A stretch of 64,000 bases of DNA, from positions 3,489,501 to 3,553,500 of the forward strand of contig NC_065414.1 of the NCBI RefSeq assembly GCF_024362695.1, written 5' to 3'. A model generated the notes under the pieces. It was not told where the DNA came from and made no database searches. It saw nothing but the letters and a program-made list of their open reading frames with translations. Positions 1 through 12,273 of the stretch are shown in pieces. Numbering within the stretch: the first letter of the stretch is position 1; every line of letters starts with the position of its first letter. Source of the DNA: Pectinophora gossypiella (taxonomy: Eukaryota > Arthropoda > Insecta > Lepidoptera > Gelechiidae). A program made the translations under genes and the position numbers.

Positions 1-3000
1 CTACTTTTGAGTTAAGTACTAATATTCAATGCTAATACCTACCACTGCACCTATGCTTATGAAAACTGTAAGTACCTCAAGCAATTCAATATTAAATAGA
101 TAGTGAAATAAGCACGCCGTCATGACCCCAAGTAGCAATCAAGAATTGTGATTAAGTCATATATGTCTAAACTTTAGCTAAAGTGAGATTTATCCAAATC
201 AAATAGGACTTATTAGGACTTCATAAATTCATTTCCTTCTTTAATACTATATAGTTTTCAACAAATCCTACTTTAGATAATTTAGAATACCTACATAAAA
301 CCAAGTTAAGTATTCACAAAACTATTTAGTCTTATCTCAGCCTACTGTTAAGTCTACAAGTATTCTTTTACTTTACTCAGATTATTTGAAGGCTCACTTA
401 ACACTAAATTGATTTAGTGAAGTATCAGTTTAGTCTTGTAAAGTAAAAATTGATTGCCTAGATATACTTAAGGCAATTTTTATTATTTGTTGCTCCTATA
501 CAAAACTGTTTTATTCGTTTTTGACTACAATAAGTAAAACATAAGAAAAGTCTATTCAATGGACGATAAAATCGAAATAGAAGCAAGCAGAAAGATGGAT
601 GACGTCCAAATAATAAAAGGATCTGGTGGTTTTCGAAGGCAGAATATTAAATACAGAAAATTAACCTGTGATAATGCACATCCCACTGTTTTTGTTAGCG
701 ATGCGATATCTTCTTCATTGCCATCATTTTTTTTTATATCGATTGGCATAACACAATTTTTTTGGAAAAAAATCGTAAGTTCCTGTTTTTCAAATCCGAT
801 CCAGCGTGTGGCGGCCCAGGTAGCTACGTCTCGCACAAATCTTCTCAAAAATGACTAAGCTAGTCTAACCTAGTCTAAGCGCACGGCAACACTACACCAT
901 GAAAAATCGAGTTTTATATTAAAACCTGCTAAGTTCAAATATAAAATTAGGTACCTATTAGTCTAATAACAAATAAATCCAATCAAAAACATAAATGTGA
1001 AATGAGAGCCAAGTTCAATATTATGATAAATGCTTTGGTTGTTGACTTCAACGACAAAAGAAGTGAGATCTAAATGGGTGCCAAGTTCAATGGTCAGTCC
1101 TGAAATTTATTTATAAGTAACAGTATAACATATCATATCTTCTTATAACATAAGATAATATATTGTAGCCTAAGGTCTGTCTTATTGTAGGTAAGTACAT
1201 ATCCTCGTAACGCGTGGGTCCTTTTAAAAGGACAAATTCAAAACTAAAAGTCGACTTTATAGATATAAAACATTTGAATACCTATTAAACTCGTTTAAGA
1301 TTCACGTTAAGTTAAAAAAAAATAATATGCCAGTAAAATGGATGAGAGTTGTGTTGTATCGTGGGCAAAAAGCTGACAACCTATCACCGCTAAACACATG
1401 TTCCAACTTGCTTATAGTCCGTTAATTTCACATTGAGCTAAGAAATCATACATCTATTGAGTGCTACGGATGTTATTAGAAGAATACTTTGCGTAGTTTA
1501 GGTGAAATTCGAACATTCTTTGTAGTAACAGGTTTGTTTACCTTTTATGAAGATCATTCTTGAACGGACTATACCTACCCTTAAAGTACTTGTCGAATGT
1601 GGCATCAAGTGATTTTATGATCACTTAGTGCTCTGCCTACCCCGATAGGGCATATAGGCGTGATTGTATGTTATGTTAAGTTAATCTACATACCTACCAC
1701 AAAAAGACCGGCTGTCATGAGTTTTGATTACTTACTGATTCTTACATCTATAGTTAGATACAGGCACTTATTAGGTATTTATGTTAAGCGTTCATGATAG
1801 AATCTAATTATTAAAAAGTTGCCAGTTTTTTTTATTTTTTCCTTTATATTCATCTAATTACCTATCTGCATACCAAATTTTAACTCTAGGTCATCTGGAA
1901 CTGGGTTAGAGTTTTGATCTATAGGTCAGTCAGTCAGTCAGTCAATGATAAAAATGAGGATTTTAGGATAAGCTTATGAAATTTAGAACACTTATATGTA
2001 TCTCACAAGTCTCAATATATGAGCCAAATTTGATACGTTTATGTGAAATAGGTTTTGATGTATGAGGGGGTCAAAAGTGCCTCCAAATGGTTTGTGTAAT
2101 ATTACACACGGTGCGGCTCGCCAGTTCTATTTCTTGAACTTGGCTTGACACGCTACCGCGTGTCTAGATACTTTTCTTTCTTCTTTCATTCTTTCTTTTA
2201 ATAATTTTAAAATTTACCTATTTTTAACTAAGCTTTATTCACAATCATAAACAAAACATATCTATCTATTTTAAGTTTTGCGTATGGTTAAATGCATTTA
2301 AAGTGGGCATTAGATTCGATTTCTTTATTTTTTTAGCTTGATAAAGCCATCGGGAATTTGGCCGACTTTTTTAACAATAATGTTTTTGGTGGGATTAGAA
2401 ACTACCGCGCACACACACGACGTTAATCAAATTGCAAGGGTTCTTCGTATATACAATATTCAACGGATACTCGTTAATTTTTACAATAATCACATTGTTT
2501 CCGTTGGCAATTAGAAGCGCGGTGATCGTACCTACTTTGCGTCAGCGAACCATGTAGGTACCTATGAGAATGTATGCGCGGAGACTCATTAGCAAATTGA
2601 GTTTATGTTTGTTAGTTCCAATTGTGATAAATATTAAATAATTAAGTAAATCACATTCCTATCCAAGTAAGAACTCAGCATAACAATATTGTTTTATCTT
2701 CCACGAGTCGAAAAACTTACCTCTCAAACAAACATACTTTCCATAGGTTTTAAGCTTGTTCGATTTTAATTGTTACTTGTTACATACATGATTCTGGCAC
2801 AGAATAAACAAACATGATTTTACGACATTACTTTACTAAATCAAAATAGAGGATCACTTTAGATATAAGAGTTTTAAGTAGGAATTCACTAAATGCTTTT
2901 TGTCTTAAGTTGGTATACTCCTAGACAATTGAAGTAAAATTTCTAACTAGTACTTGATGAAGTGCAACTTGACTTTACTTTTCTAAACTGATTCTTACGA

Positions 3001-3854
3001 AATCAATTGTTTCTAAAGTCTTACTTCATTTAGAAAAATATTACTTAACGCCATTTTGCACTTACAGGAAGAAAACATGTAATATTTTTTTGACAATATT
3101 ATCGTCAAAAACTGAAGTAAATTAATATATATTTCTGTTGTAGTAACAATTACTGCGTTTAGCTGTCACATATTAATAGAAAATGAATTTCTCTATACTA
3201 TATGTCACCATTTTTTTTATTTGCTGAATAATCAATCCAAATTTTATTATTATTTTTCTGGTATATTAAAGGCCCTTCTGTTTTTTAACACTTTCTATCG
3301 ATTTTACACGAGAAACAATCATGCGTTTATAATTTCCTGTATGTGAAACGGCAGAATAACCTTTTGTTAAAACAACTTAACAAATATTTTAGACGCCATT
3401 TTCTTACAGACTTCATTTCTTGTGTTAATATAAATGTTCGCCATTATATTCTAAAATAAAGACGCGTGAAGTAAAAATCGTTTTAGTATGACCTGAAGTT
3501 TTACTTCGTTAAGTTACAATTGACTCAGTGCAATTCAATCCTATAGTCTTAACTAAGTATTGTAGATATCTTCAAGTATACATTCTTGGTATTAAGTGAT
3601 ACTACAAGAATTCTAAGTTTAGAATACGCAAGAACATTGTCTAAAGTAGGGTTTAAGTCTGACTTAGCGTTGTCTTAAGTCTGTCTTGTATAAGAGTTAA
3701 AGTATGTGCCCACTTTTACTAAACTGTATCTTCAAGATATCTTGAGGGATATCTTTGAGACCTATAAGACTTATCCAAGACAAGGGTTTGATTTAGTCTA
3801 CTTGCCTTCAAGATATCTACAATTCTCTTTTAAGACAATCGGTTGCTACTTGGG

Positions 3855-4659
3855 ACGTCAGCTTGGCACGCATAGTGAGATATCGCCCAACTCCAAACGT
3901 GTGGGAACTATGTTCTGAAACATACTTCAATGAACTGTACCTCATAAAACTGCCAATGAAAAAAAAAAACAAAATTGTTGAGTATAGAAACAGTTTATTT
4001 TTTCGTTTGCTTCTTTTATATGGCACAAACACGGTAAAGTGGAATAAAAATAATTAATTAAAACACATAATAACGGGTTCTTACCGCGTTTAAATGGGGA
4101 TATGAGACTCCCGATATTTCGACACTATATATATATCCCGATATTTTCGATATTCCGTTATTATGTGTTTTAATTATGATAATAACCGCGTAAACTTAAA
4201 ACAATGTAAAATAATTAAAACTACCCTCACTATTTTTTTTTAATCCGTAAGTTAAATGAGAAGTAATGATGAATAATGATATACCCTAAACACTATTAAT
4301 TAAAACTTGGTCATAACTCATAGTTTTCCTCAACCAGTACAGTTTACATAATCTTCTATTGTATTACGAGAAAACAAGCGCCTGTTGAAAATTAATCGGC
4401 AAATAGCAATAAAATAAATAAATGGAGATTTTAACACATTTTTTTAATAAAATAACATTAATTTTATTAATAAAATGTGATTATTATGAACATAATAGAT
4501 ATAATAAATAGAAAAACAATGTTTTTGATTTTATAGATATCAAGTGCGAATATATTTTTTTTCATTGGCAGTTTTATGAGGTACAGTTTATTGAAGTATG
4601 ATTCAGAACATAGTTCCCACTCGTATTAACATATCCCACTATGCGTGCCAAGCTGACGT
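3855..4659. repeat. Second, nested inverted-repeat unit (about 100-bp arms)
   Basis: The segment 3855-3966, beginning ACGTCAGCTTGGCACGCATA and ending in an A run, is mirrored at 4553-4659. Both arms contain GTGGGAACTATGTTCTGA and CCTCATAAAACTGCCAATGA. The right arm lies directly beside the right arm of the larger repeat pair, so two inverted-repeat elements are nested or share an end. The interior is AT-rich and carries a small hairpin element. Confidence 0.5.
4058..4174. repeat. Hairpin MITE, copy 1 (degenerate)
   Basis: Its ends are inverted: TTAAAACACATAATAACGG at the left and the complement at the right. Between them are fragments of the GGTTCTTACCGCG / GAGACTCCCGATATTTCGAC module that is also found at 9631 and 49927. 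The trailing ATGATAATAACCGCGTAAAC is also found after the 49927 copy, so it belongs to the family. Confidence 0.6.
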
Positions 4660-5078
4660 CAGGATGGCGTGCATATTTTACTATCTATTTAATATTGAAT
4701 TGCTTGAGGCACAGTTTTCATACAGTTTAGTACAGTTTAGGTACAGTTATCACGTACACATTTTGTGACTATTCAGACATCTCTCACGCCATCCTGACAC
4801 ACATCCCTATTTCTCCCATCAGGTGTCGCTACTTCCGAGTAAGATATGCCTTTTTTATCTCCAAAGCACCCTCCACCAATCCACGAATAAAGTTAAGAAA
4901 GGAGGATTAAAGTCTCCGCATAATAAATCTATATCCCCAACGCAGACATAAAAAATAAACAAAAAAAAACATCAATGTCACGTGAACCTCACGAAACTTC
5001 GGCATTAAAAATCTAATAAATAATTAAAACTAATAAAAATTTACAAGTAATGTAAATGCAGACACCACACGATTTGGA

Positions 5079-5589
5079 GTGATGCAAGGGCAGAAAAATG
5101 AAAATACAACTGCGTGGAAAAAAACTACACCTCTAACATTGAAGTTGAAGAGAATTCTTGAAGAAAACAAGGCCCTCCGCGACCAGCTCTGTGAGGTCAC
5201 CAATAAGCAGCATCAGGAAATGTCAAGAGCCATACAGCTCAAAGAAAAAAACAATAAACTCCAAAAGAAAATATTCAACGCAAAAGCCGAAGTTTGCAAA
5301 CTAAGAGACCTGAATTACCAGTTCAAAAATGACTGGCATTAACAACCGCATTAAAGCAGTGAAAGAAGAAAACTTGGTATTAAAAGATAGGATAGAACTG
5401 GCTAAGAAGAAAATAACTGAAGCAAGGCAGAATTCCGAAAGGTTGGCAGAGGCAAATTTCTTTTTGGAGAGTTTGCTCTGTGGGGTGCTGTCGGAAATAA
5501 AAAGTATGAGGCACGAGAATGAGAAGCTGATTGTCCTGCAAAAGCATAAGCAGCTAGGAAGACAGTTTGATATGGAAACGGTTCGCTAA
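5079..5589 (+). pseudogene. Short coiled-coil protein gene split by one frameshift
   Basis: Two overlapping plus-strand frames abut: 5079-5342 (87 codons, two Met codons at the start) and 5329-5589 (86 codons). Both encode highly charged Lys/Glu/Leu heptad sequence with no stop or low-complexity decay, so they look like one coiled-coil protein of about 169 aa broken by a one-base slip. The most likely place is the AAAAA run at 5325-5329. The pattern resembles N-terminal coiled coils such as that of shugoshin, but I cannot identify a family. No introns are visible. A possible polyadenylation signal (AATAAA) lies near 5858. It could be a real gene with a sequencing error, a recent pseudogene, or a processed copy. 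Confidence 0.45.
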
Positions 5590-7015
5590 ACAACCGACAT
5601 TTTGGTACACCTCAGACACTCCATACAAAATCTTATTCTCATAAGTACAAACGAGCCAGTCTCCCCATTACTTCTTAGCGCCTTATGGCAACTTCAGACT
5701 AGACGGGTTAAGGTCGGCGCCCGATACGAAGTAGTGCGGAGCGGAGTTACCGTTCTATACGTAGTATTATTCTGTATCTATGATTTTAAAAGTTAAAGTA
5801 TTATGTTTGTGTGATATATTTTGGTGGAAATTCATACTTGACTTTTATTCGATGTAATAAAGGTACAAAAACACGTTTAAATTCGTTTAATTTTACGCAA
5901 AGGCCTCAAACTGGATGACAGCGGCAGCAGCGCGGCGGCGGCGGCGGTGCGGAGAGCGGCGCGTTTAAATGCTAAGATTTATATTGAAGTGTTCTCGATG
6001 GCAGCGGCGCTGGTAGTACACGTAAACTGCAATGTGTAATATAAAGATAACTTAAAAGTAAATTTTATCAGGTGGCGCCTGCTGATAAAAATACCGCGTA
6101 TGTGTTCAATTTCGGAATTGCTCATTTAATTCTGTAGGCGTTACGACTTCGAAATAGTACTACTAGTAATAGAACTTTTTATCCTTAAAAGTTATGAGCT
6201 CTAAAACTACGTATATGAAGGTACCAGTTAGTACCAACTATTGGTTATAAATAAACTCTATAAATGTGCGCAGTTTGTTCTCACTGCATAGGTGACCAGC
6301 GATCCTGATGCAAGAATGGCCCGTCACCTAAAAAAGTAGATTATTTTCTTTAAATCAAGGGTACCAACTGTCTAACGATCGGTGCCAACTGGTATATAGC
6401 AGCTGATCACTAACTTTTAATAATTACTTCGATGTAAAATAAGGGTAGTGACAGGCCATCCTGACGGTCACGCTGAAAAGGTCACATAGAAGCAATTCAT
6501 CTAAAAAAAGCCATATTGTTATACATTTGTGTGCGCCACAAACGTCGAATTGCAATATTGCTTTTTAACCCCCCCAGTTTTCACTAACTCAGTTGGCTCC
6601 ACCATTATAGACGGCGAAACGAACCACCACCTGTCACGGTGTTTCAGAAAGTTCGCTGAGGTGTGGTTCCCCTTCTTCCCCACCGCACTACCAAGCCGCA
6701 CTACCAGTTGTGCCGTGGGGAATATTTATTCCCTTCTGCACTACCAGCTAGTAGTGTCGTAGGGAATTTAGAATTTCAAAACACCCTTATTCCCTTCAAT
6801 CCCATATAGTTCTACTTAGTTCATCTTACAATGGATGTACCTCTTGACTACTCCAAAGATCAAAACTTACAAGGTTTGTATTACAACATATAAGCTCACG
6901 AATATAGCACAATTAGGGTAAATACTTTGATAGAAATAGGTGGAATAACCGGTTTTGATAAACATCTGAAATGAAACGAAAGGTTGTAGTAAGCCATTTA
7001 TTAACTCTTATACAT
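5590..7015. other. Intergenic stretch with GC-rich patch and LINE-tail debris
   Basis: There is no gene I can support. A short CGG-repeat patch sits at about 5925-5965. The stretch 6595-6895 contains ACCATTATAGACGGCG, a downstream TACTTAGTTCATCTTACAAT and a final ATAAGCTCACG. The same order recurs near 27090-27250 and 30303-30480, marking decayed RTE-type LINE 3' ends. Confidence 0.4.
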
Positions 7016-10000
7016 CTATTCCCTCATCATCTTTTCCTTTTGGCGCGCAAGCTTCTTCTTAGACAGCTTCTTCTTGGCGGGCGCGTCGTCGGCGGGAGCG
7101 GCGCGTGCGACGGCGTCTTCACGCTCGCTGAGGCACACCTCGAGGTGGCAGGGAGACGACATGTAGGGGTTAATACGACCGTGGGCGCGGTATGTCCGCC
7201 TGCGCAGGCAAGGCGCACGGTTTACCTGGAATAAAGAAAAGATTTATTTGAAATTAGATTTATGAATTAGATTTATGCATAGATCTCGTATAACAAATAC
7301 ACAACCGATCTCTGTAAAGTGTCCGCGGGGCATCTTGTCAAAAGCGATGGCATGTAACATCACTGTACAACCAATATTGCACTATATTTGAACAGCCATA
7401 ACAAGTTAATAATAATATAACCATAACAACTCTTTTAGATAAATTTCTTAGCAAATGTGAGTCTATTTGTTCATAGTATTTCAGTGGATAATGGTGCTGA
7501 TTTCTTTACACACCATGTAATTTTATTTTAAGTTATACCTATCATTTTTTTATCTGCTGAAAATGAAAGGTACGGGTAATGGACGGGCATAAAATTTACG
7601 GAATATACGTCAATTTTAAGCAGAAATTTAAAAAAAACTTCCAAAATTTTATATTAGCCATTAACCCGGCAGAATTAAGTTCACAGCATGCCTATTTTAT
7701 TGGCCCGGGTTATTCATTCATTTTTTTATAGCATAGCAAGAACACAAGTACCTACTTATATTGCAATCAACGTAAGGTATTCCATGTCTGCTCAGACTGA
7801 AGCATACTTAAATAATAATGTATCCAAATTGGGATGTGTAACTAATAAGCAGGTTTCTTTTAATTTGTAATTAGTATAGTAAGTCTCGGAATGTTATTTA
7901 AGTACCTACCTACTTCTTTTTCTAATTCAATTAGTCCAACTCCAATGTTGTTTAAAACTACTCATATGAAAGTGACTGTTTCTTAGTAAGCGAATCAAAT
8001 GTATTATTTTGAGAAATAAAGTATGTTAAACCTTAAATTAAAAGATGTCTGTTTCGTATTCGCCGAAAAGGAAAGGGACGAGTAATCGACAGGCATAAAA
8101 CTTATGGAACACACGTGAAATTTAGGCAGAAATGTAAAGGAAGCCTCCCTAAATTTTATATTAGCATTTCAGAAACTTATACATTGTTTTAAGTTTACGC
8201 GGTTAGTAAGTCTCGGAATGTTATTTAAGTACCTACCTACTTCTTTTTCTAATTCAATTAGTCCAACTCCAATTATATTATATTTCAGAAACTTGCCTAT
8301 TTTATTCCTCCGCGTTATTTATTCATTTTAAAATTAACAATTGCTAATCAACTGTCCCTTTCCCTTTCGGCGGATAAGAAAATAACAGGTAGGTATAACT
8401 TAAAATAAAATTAGGTGTTTGCAGGAATCGGGGCCATTATCTGTCTTAATGTGTAAGTAACAAATGTTAAGAGAAAGACTATACATATTTCTCTATAAAA
8501 ATCTTTGTTACTATTTATTTCTGCCTTCAGAAAACAGTTTACACAAGTAAATGTTACTGTCAAGCAAGAAGGCATTGCAGCAAAAATGTAGACTAAAAGA
8601 AAATATTAGAAAAAGAATTGTAGAATATGAATATGCATAATATTATATTAATTTTATATATTTATGTATAATATAAAGTTAAAAAGTTAAAAGTTAAATG
8701 TACTTATTTTATGTAAGTAGTTCTATTAATTATTTATTTTGTTAGAATGCACTAACCCACTATTATTATATTTGTACAAAATGTCCTGTACCCAAAGGTT
8801 GCCTGGAAGAAATTGCTGCATGAGCAATAAGTGTGTGCTGTTCTGTATATGTTGTCCTTATCTCTGTATTTTGTGTCAATTTTGCTCAAAGTATTTTATC
8901 TATCTATGTGGGTAGTTCAAAATAAACACAACAAATAATAATTTATTGTGAATTTTGTGTGATTCATAACAGCACAGAACCGATCAAGGCATGGTGGTAA
9001 CAAGCATCTTCAAATTCTAAGTATTTGTTTATTATTTTGTTACCAACTAGAGATCTACTTTTGAAAATGGAGGCAAACAGTAATATCTAAATAAATATTT
9101 CACTAATGTGATTGTGGGTGCTGGATAAATGCTCCATACTAATTTCACTCGAAAATTCGGCTATGTCCATAGCTCATACAACTTCCAAGTCCCAACTCAC
9201 AGTGCCCCCTAGCAAATATTTGAAAAATTTTACAAGTACCTCTTTCATACTAATTTCACTCGAAAATTTGGCTATGTCCATGGCTCATATTAAATCGATC
9301 AAAAATTTTTTTAAGTCCCATTTCATAGTGCCCAATTAGGTATACTCCAACCAACACAATTGGTTTGTCCAATTAGGTGGCACTAGCTCACTACTTGTTA
9401 CAGTAGGTCTTACAGAAAGACCGATAAAGTGTGGGTGTGGTTTTATTTATATTGCCATACCTCTGACTGGCCTAATTGTGAAAAAGTCATGAACTTATGT
9501 TATGTAATTATGGGAATAATCACATCACTTTTCTGTAATATAAACAATAAACATAACATACTCTGCCCCAAAAGGACAGTCCCACTGCTGGGCAAAAACC
9601 ACCCTTCATTATTCACTTATTATACTATGTAATTAAAACACATAAAGGGTTCTTACCGCGTTAAAAGCAGGGATATGAGACTCCCGATATTTCGAAACTG
9701 TTGCAAGTGTCATGATCACGGGATGACTGATGAGATTGGAGTGGAGTAGGTACATCCATAATTTTCTACGGGCAGACATATCTGTCTACCCTCTTTCTTT
9801 GCCGCTTATTATATGTAGGTATAATGTGTTGTAAAAGACAAATAGAAAGCTATTTATAGTAAGAAATCTATAGTTTTCAAGTTTCTCAATATGATTATTT
9901 ATATTTACATAAATCTTAATCATGATACTGTTAGAATTACCCTACATTGTAAATAATAATGTTTGTTGTAAGAACAATATAAAGTTTAGTAAAACTACCT

Positions 10001-11071
10001 ACATCACTTTATTGAATGGCAATTTGCAACATTTCAATTAGGTACAATGTACAATGCACAATGCAGACCATAAAGATCACAAAAAGTTACAGGACAGCAG
10101 AATGTGGATAGTGACTGCCAACCATTCCACAGTACTAACCAGACAATCTATTTAATCATTATTTTCTCTAAACACATAAAATATGGCATACAGACTCTAT
10201 TGTAATCTTTTCCAGTTGATTATGATAGATGTTATGTTAGTAGGGTAGTTTTAAGTATTTAGACTAGAGTGCATTATGCATGTATAAGAATTGAATAATA
10301 CAAATAAAAACATACCTGAATGTGATCAATGACCAGCCTGTCAACATCAAGGCCTTTGTAGTCAGCGTTGGACTCAGCGTTCCTCAAGAGTTGGAGCAGA
10401 AATTCCGCCGACTTCTTGGGCCAGCGTCCCTGTGTGGTTCCGAACTGCTTGGCCTGTGCACAGCGGCCTACACCACCATTGAAGCGACGGAACGGAATGC
10501 ACTCTTTCTTCTCAGTCACATTCTTGAGGTAACGGATAGCCCGACGCAGAGGCATCTTTCTGATTGCCATAGCAGTCTCATATGTGTTCTGCAAGTAGAG
10601 AAATCGTGGAGTGAGTGTTAATGATAGAAATATTAATAAAGCTTGAGCATGATTTCTTCATGAGTAGATTTCTGTAGGTCTATTTCGGGCTAGGCGATGT
10701 ATTGTATCTGTCCTGCTCCCATTATAATCATTTTACGTTTAACAGTACCATACTGGGTACTGTTAGTACTATAGATGACATTACAGTAGGTTAGGTACAT
10801 ATTTGTAGGTTAGCAAGTGTCAATTTTTTAAAATTTACTGAATTACCCACTTCTATTTCAGAACATAGAAAACATTGGTGCATATCATCAATTCTCAAAG
10901 CGATAGATAAGTACAATGTAAAACTCAGTACATGTGGAGATCATTGTTTATATCAAAATACGAACGGTACACTTGATACACAAAACTTACCTTGAAGTGA
11001 ACACGGAGGTTTGAGCCACGCGCTTTGCATGACTTCGCTGGATTATCCGGCTCCCGAGAGTAACGACCCAT
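7016..11071 (-). CDS. RpL17: 60S ribosomal protein L17 (uL22), three coding exons
   Basis: The coding exons are 11071-10991 (27 codons), 10588-10316 (91 codons) and 7225-7016 (69 codons plus TAG), all joined in phase 0 at standard GT..AG sites. The product is 187 aa, the normal length for insect RpL17. It begins MGRYSREPDNPAKSCKARGS and contains KKECIPFRRFNGGVGRCAQA and GRWPKKSAEFLLQLLRNAES, then a basic Lys-rich tail. It is a core large-subunit protein near the peptide exit tunnel, in cytoplasmic ribosomes. The introns are 402 bp (10589-10990) and 3090 bp (7226-10315); the larger one contains a MITE, a LINE tail and a hairpin element. Exons are GC-richer than the surroundings. The identification is very secure. 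Confidence 0.97.
7492..8436. mobile_element. MITE of the GGCCCCGATTCCTG family with internal duplication
   Basis: The ends are tggtgctgatttct and the inverted ggaatcggggcca, followed inward by ATTTTATTTTAAGTTATA and CTTATCCGCC-type sequence. At 945 bp it is far longer than the usual ~380 bp. A 70-bp tract (GTAAGTCTCGGAATGTTATT onward) occurs twice, at 7877-7945 and 8203-8272, so one copy probably duplicated or received a second copy. It lies within RpL17 intron 2. Other copies are at 30587, 33901, 37185, 50852 and 63777. Confidence 0.65.
8798..8912 (+). repeat. LINE 3' tail (GGTTGCCTGGAAGAAATTGC family)
   Basis: It starts GGTTGCCTGGAAGAAATTGC, runs through TGTATTTTGTGTCAATTTTG and ends in TATCTATCTATG, a simple-repeat tail of a 5'-truncated non-LTR element. 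Related tails lie at 27255-27345, 29725-29857, 31490-31563 and 38247-38400. Confidence 0.6.
9631..9765 (+). repeat. Hairpin element, copy 2 (single arm)
   Basis: The order AATTAAAACACATAA, GGTTCTTACCGCG and GAGACTCCCGATATTTCGA matches one arm of the palindrome at 49927, followed by GTTGCAAGTGTCATGATCAC. Only one arm is present. It is inside RpL17 intron 2, close to a short GTCCCACTGCTGGGC remnant at 9580. Confidence 0.5.
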
Positions 11072-11274
11072 TTTTGCTTCTGAAACACAGATGCGGCTTC
11101 ATTACAAACACCATCTAGGTTATCATCTTATGACATCTACGATTTCCCCATTTCTCTTAAAATTAACACGTATATAACGAGGAAACACTGTAAACTGAGA
11201 TGCCATAACGTGATTTAATTCAATATTTAATAAATTTCGGGATTAAAACAGATTTTAAAAAACACGAAACCAAC

Positions 11275-11304
11275 CTCTCAGGGGGAAATTTAGACAGGAA
11301 AAGG
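11275..11304 (-). promoter_or_regulatory. RpL17: Probable RpL17 start site with TOP-like pyrimidine tract and leader exon
   Basis: On the minus strand CCTTTTCC at 11304-11297 matches the terminal oligopyrimidine start typical of ribosomal protein mRNAs. A leader of about 30 nt would end at 11275 before a GTTGGT donor. It would splice to the acceptor at 11081-11080 (TTTCAG), eight bases before the ATG. Retroelement DNA begins at 11376, leaving only about 70 bp of native upstream DNA. The start site is inferred; TOP control of translation is known for this gene class. Confidence 0.45.
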
Positions 11305-11375
11305 CATAGACAAACTTGTTTAACGTCAATTTGACATTGACAGCTGTTAATGTTGCTAGTGTAATTTATTATAAT

Positions 11376-11491
11376 TGTGGCAGATGAAAAGGCGTTTGTG
11401 CAACGTACAAAACAATATTTTATTCGGAGAGAGAAAAATGACACTCAAAAAACAGCAGTTGTAGATCTGTTACTAAGCAACATACGTCACA
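11376..11491 (-). repeat. BEL/Pao LTR, 3' copy
   Basis: On the minus strand it begins TGTGACGTATGTTGCTTAG, carries an AATAAA signal in CGAATAAAATATTG, and ends TCATCTGCCACA. It is short for the family. It faces the RpL17 promoter, with the element's 3' end toward the gene. Confidence 0.88.
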
Positions 11492-11525
11492 CTGCCAGGG
11501 CCGGAAAAACCGGGAGGTCACCTAT

Positions 11526-12273
11526 TCAGTCTAAGATATAATCGAACAGGCGCAGCGGCAGCCTCCCGGCTCGCCTTGACCGTGTGCTCCTGGCCTCAGC
11601 AGTGTTGGGATGGTTTGTCGCGTCGTCGTCGTTATGGTCTGTTGAGTCAGTCTCTCTTTGTCTGGAGATAGAATCTAATATAGAACTGTCAGTCGCGTGC
11701 ACTTCAAGAGGAAAAACACGTTGTATTGGTCTTAGTTTTGTTCCTGTTGAAGTCCGTACCCGAACCACTCTCGTCACACCGTCAGCACCAGGATACAATT
11801 CCTCTATAAAGGCTAATGGCCACGTCACGCGCTTGCCTTCAGTCTCTACCAAAACAATGTCGCCAACTTGTAGCGGTACAGTTTTTGCTCGCTCACGTTT
11901 TTGTATAAGTTCACTCACGTATTCATCCTTAAACCTTTTCCGTAAGTCTTCGCGTAAATTCTGACAATAACGATACCGGATATTTAAGGCCTTTCTATCG
12001 ACTTCATCAAAGTCAGTTGTATGATGGGACAGTAGAGGCTGGATGAACATTGAAGGAGTCAACGGTTGCAGATCCTTTTGACCGCTTACAAATGTGAGGG
12101 GCCTGCTATTAATTACCGCCTCGCAATCACAAAGTACCGTCTGCAGCTCTGTCAGTGTGATAGAAGCTCTTCCTAACACTCTTCGTAGGATTTGTTTTAA
12201 GAATCCGATCATCCGCTCATAAAACCCTCCCCACCAAGGCGCAGCCGGAGGCAAAAAGTTCCATTTTATTCTG
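11526..12273 (-). pseudogene. BEL/Pao integrase C-terminal part (detached from the rest of pol)
   Basis: The minus-strand frame contains WWGGFYERM, which carries the Glu of the DDE triad. It continues through DCEAVINSRPLTF and the basic domain with LQVGDIVLVETEG and LRPIQRVFPLEV, typical of the BEL integrase C-terminal domain (DUF5641-like), and ends at a TGA at 11526. The preceding integrase residues, including the two Asp positions, are on the opposite strand near 19308. The enzyme is therefore split between strands and cannot be made from this copy. Confidence 0.88.

Larger units (their letters stand above)
58..4722. mobile_element. Large unit bounded by long inverted repeats (probable DNA transposon relic)
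   Basis: The stretch 58-126 reappears as its reverse complement at 4658-4722 with about 60 of 66 positions matching, starting TATGAAAACTGT and including a shared TTCAATATTAAATAGATAGT. This is the layout of long terminal inverted repeats on a 4.66-kb element. The inner flanks (about 280-470, 2840-3030, 3470-3800) are unusually rich in short AAGTC/GACTTA and ACTTAAG words in both orientations, like subterminal repeats that bind a transposase. I see no transposase frame; the overlapping 98-99 codon frames at 552-858 on both strands show no known domain. No clear target duplication was found, so the true ends are uncertain. Confidence 0.45.

Noticed and set aside
552..858. Overlapping ~98-codon frames on both strands
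   Set aside because: No domain, no splice context, and frames of this length occur by chance; they lie within the inverted-repeat unit.
3706..4057. Three overlapping frames of 64-71 codons
   Set aside because: They lie across an inverted-repeat arm, and no homologous frame exists in the mirrored arm.
7027..7234. Arg/Pro-rich frames on both strands over RpL17 exon 3
   Set aside because: They are out-of-frame shadows of the RpL17 C-terminal exon.
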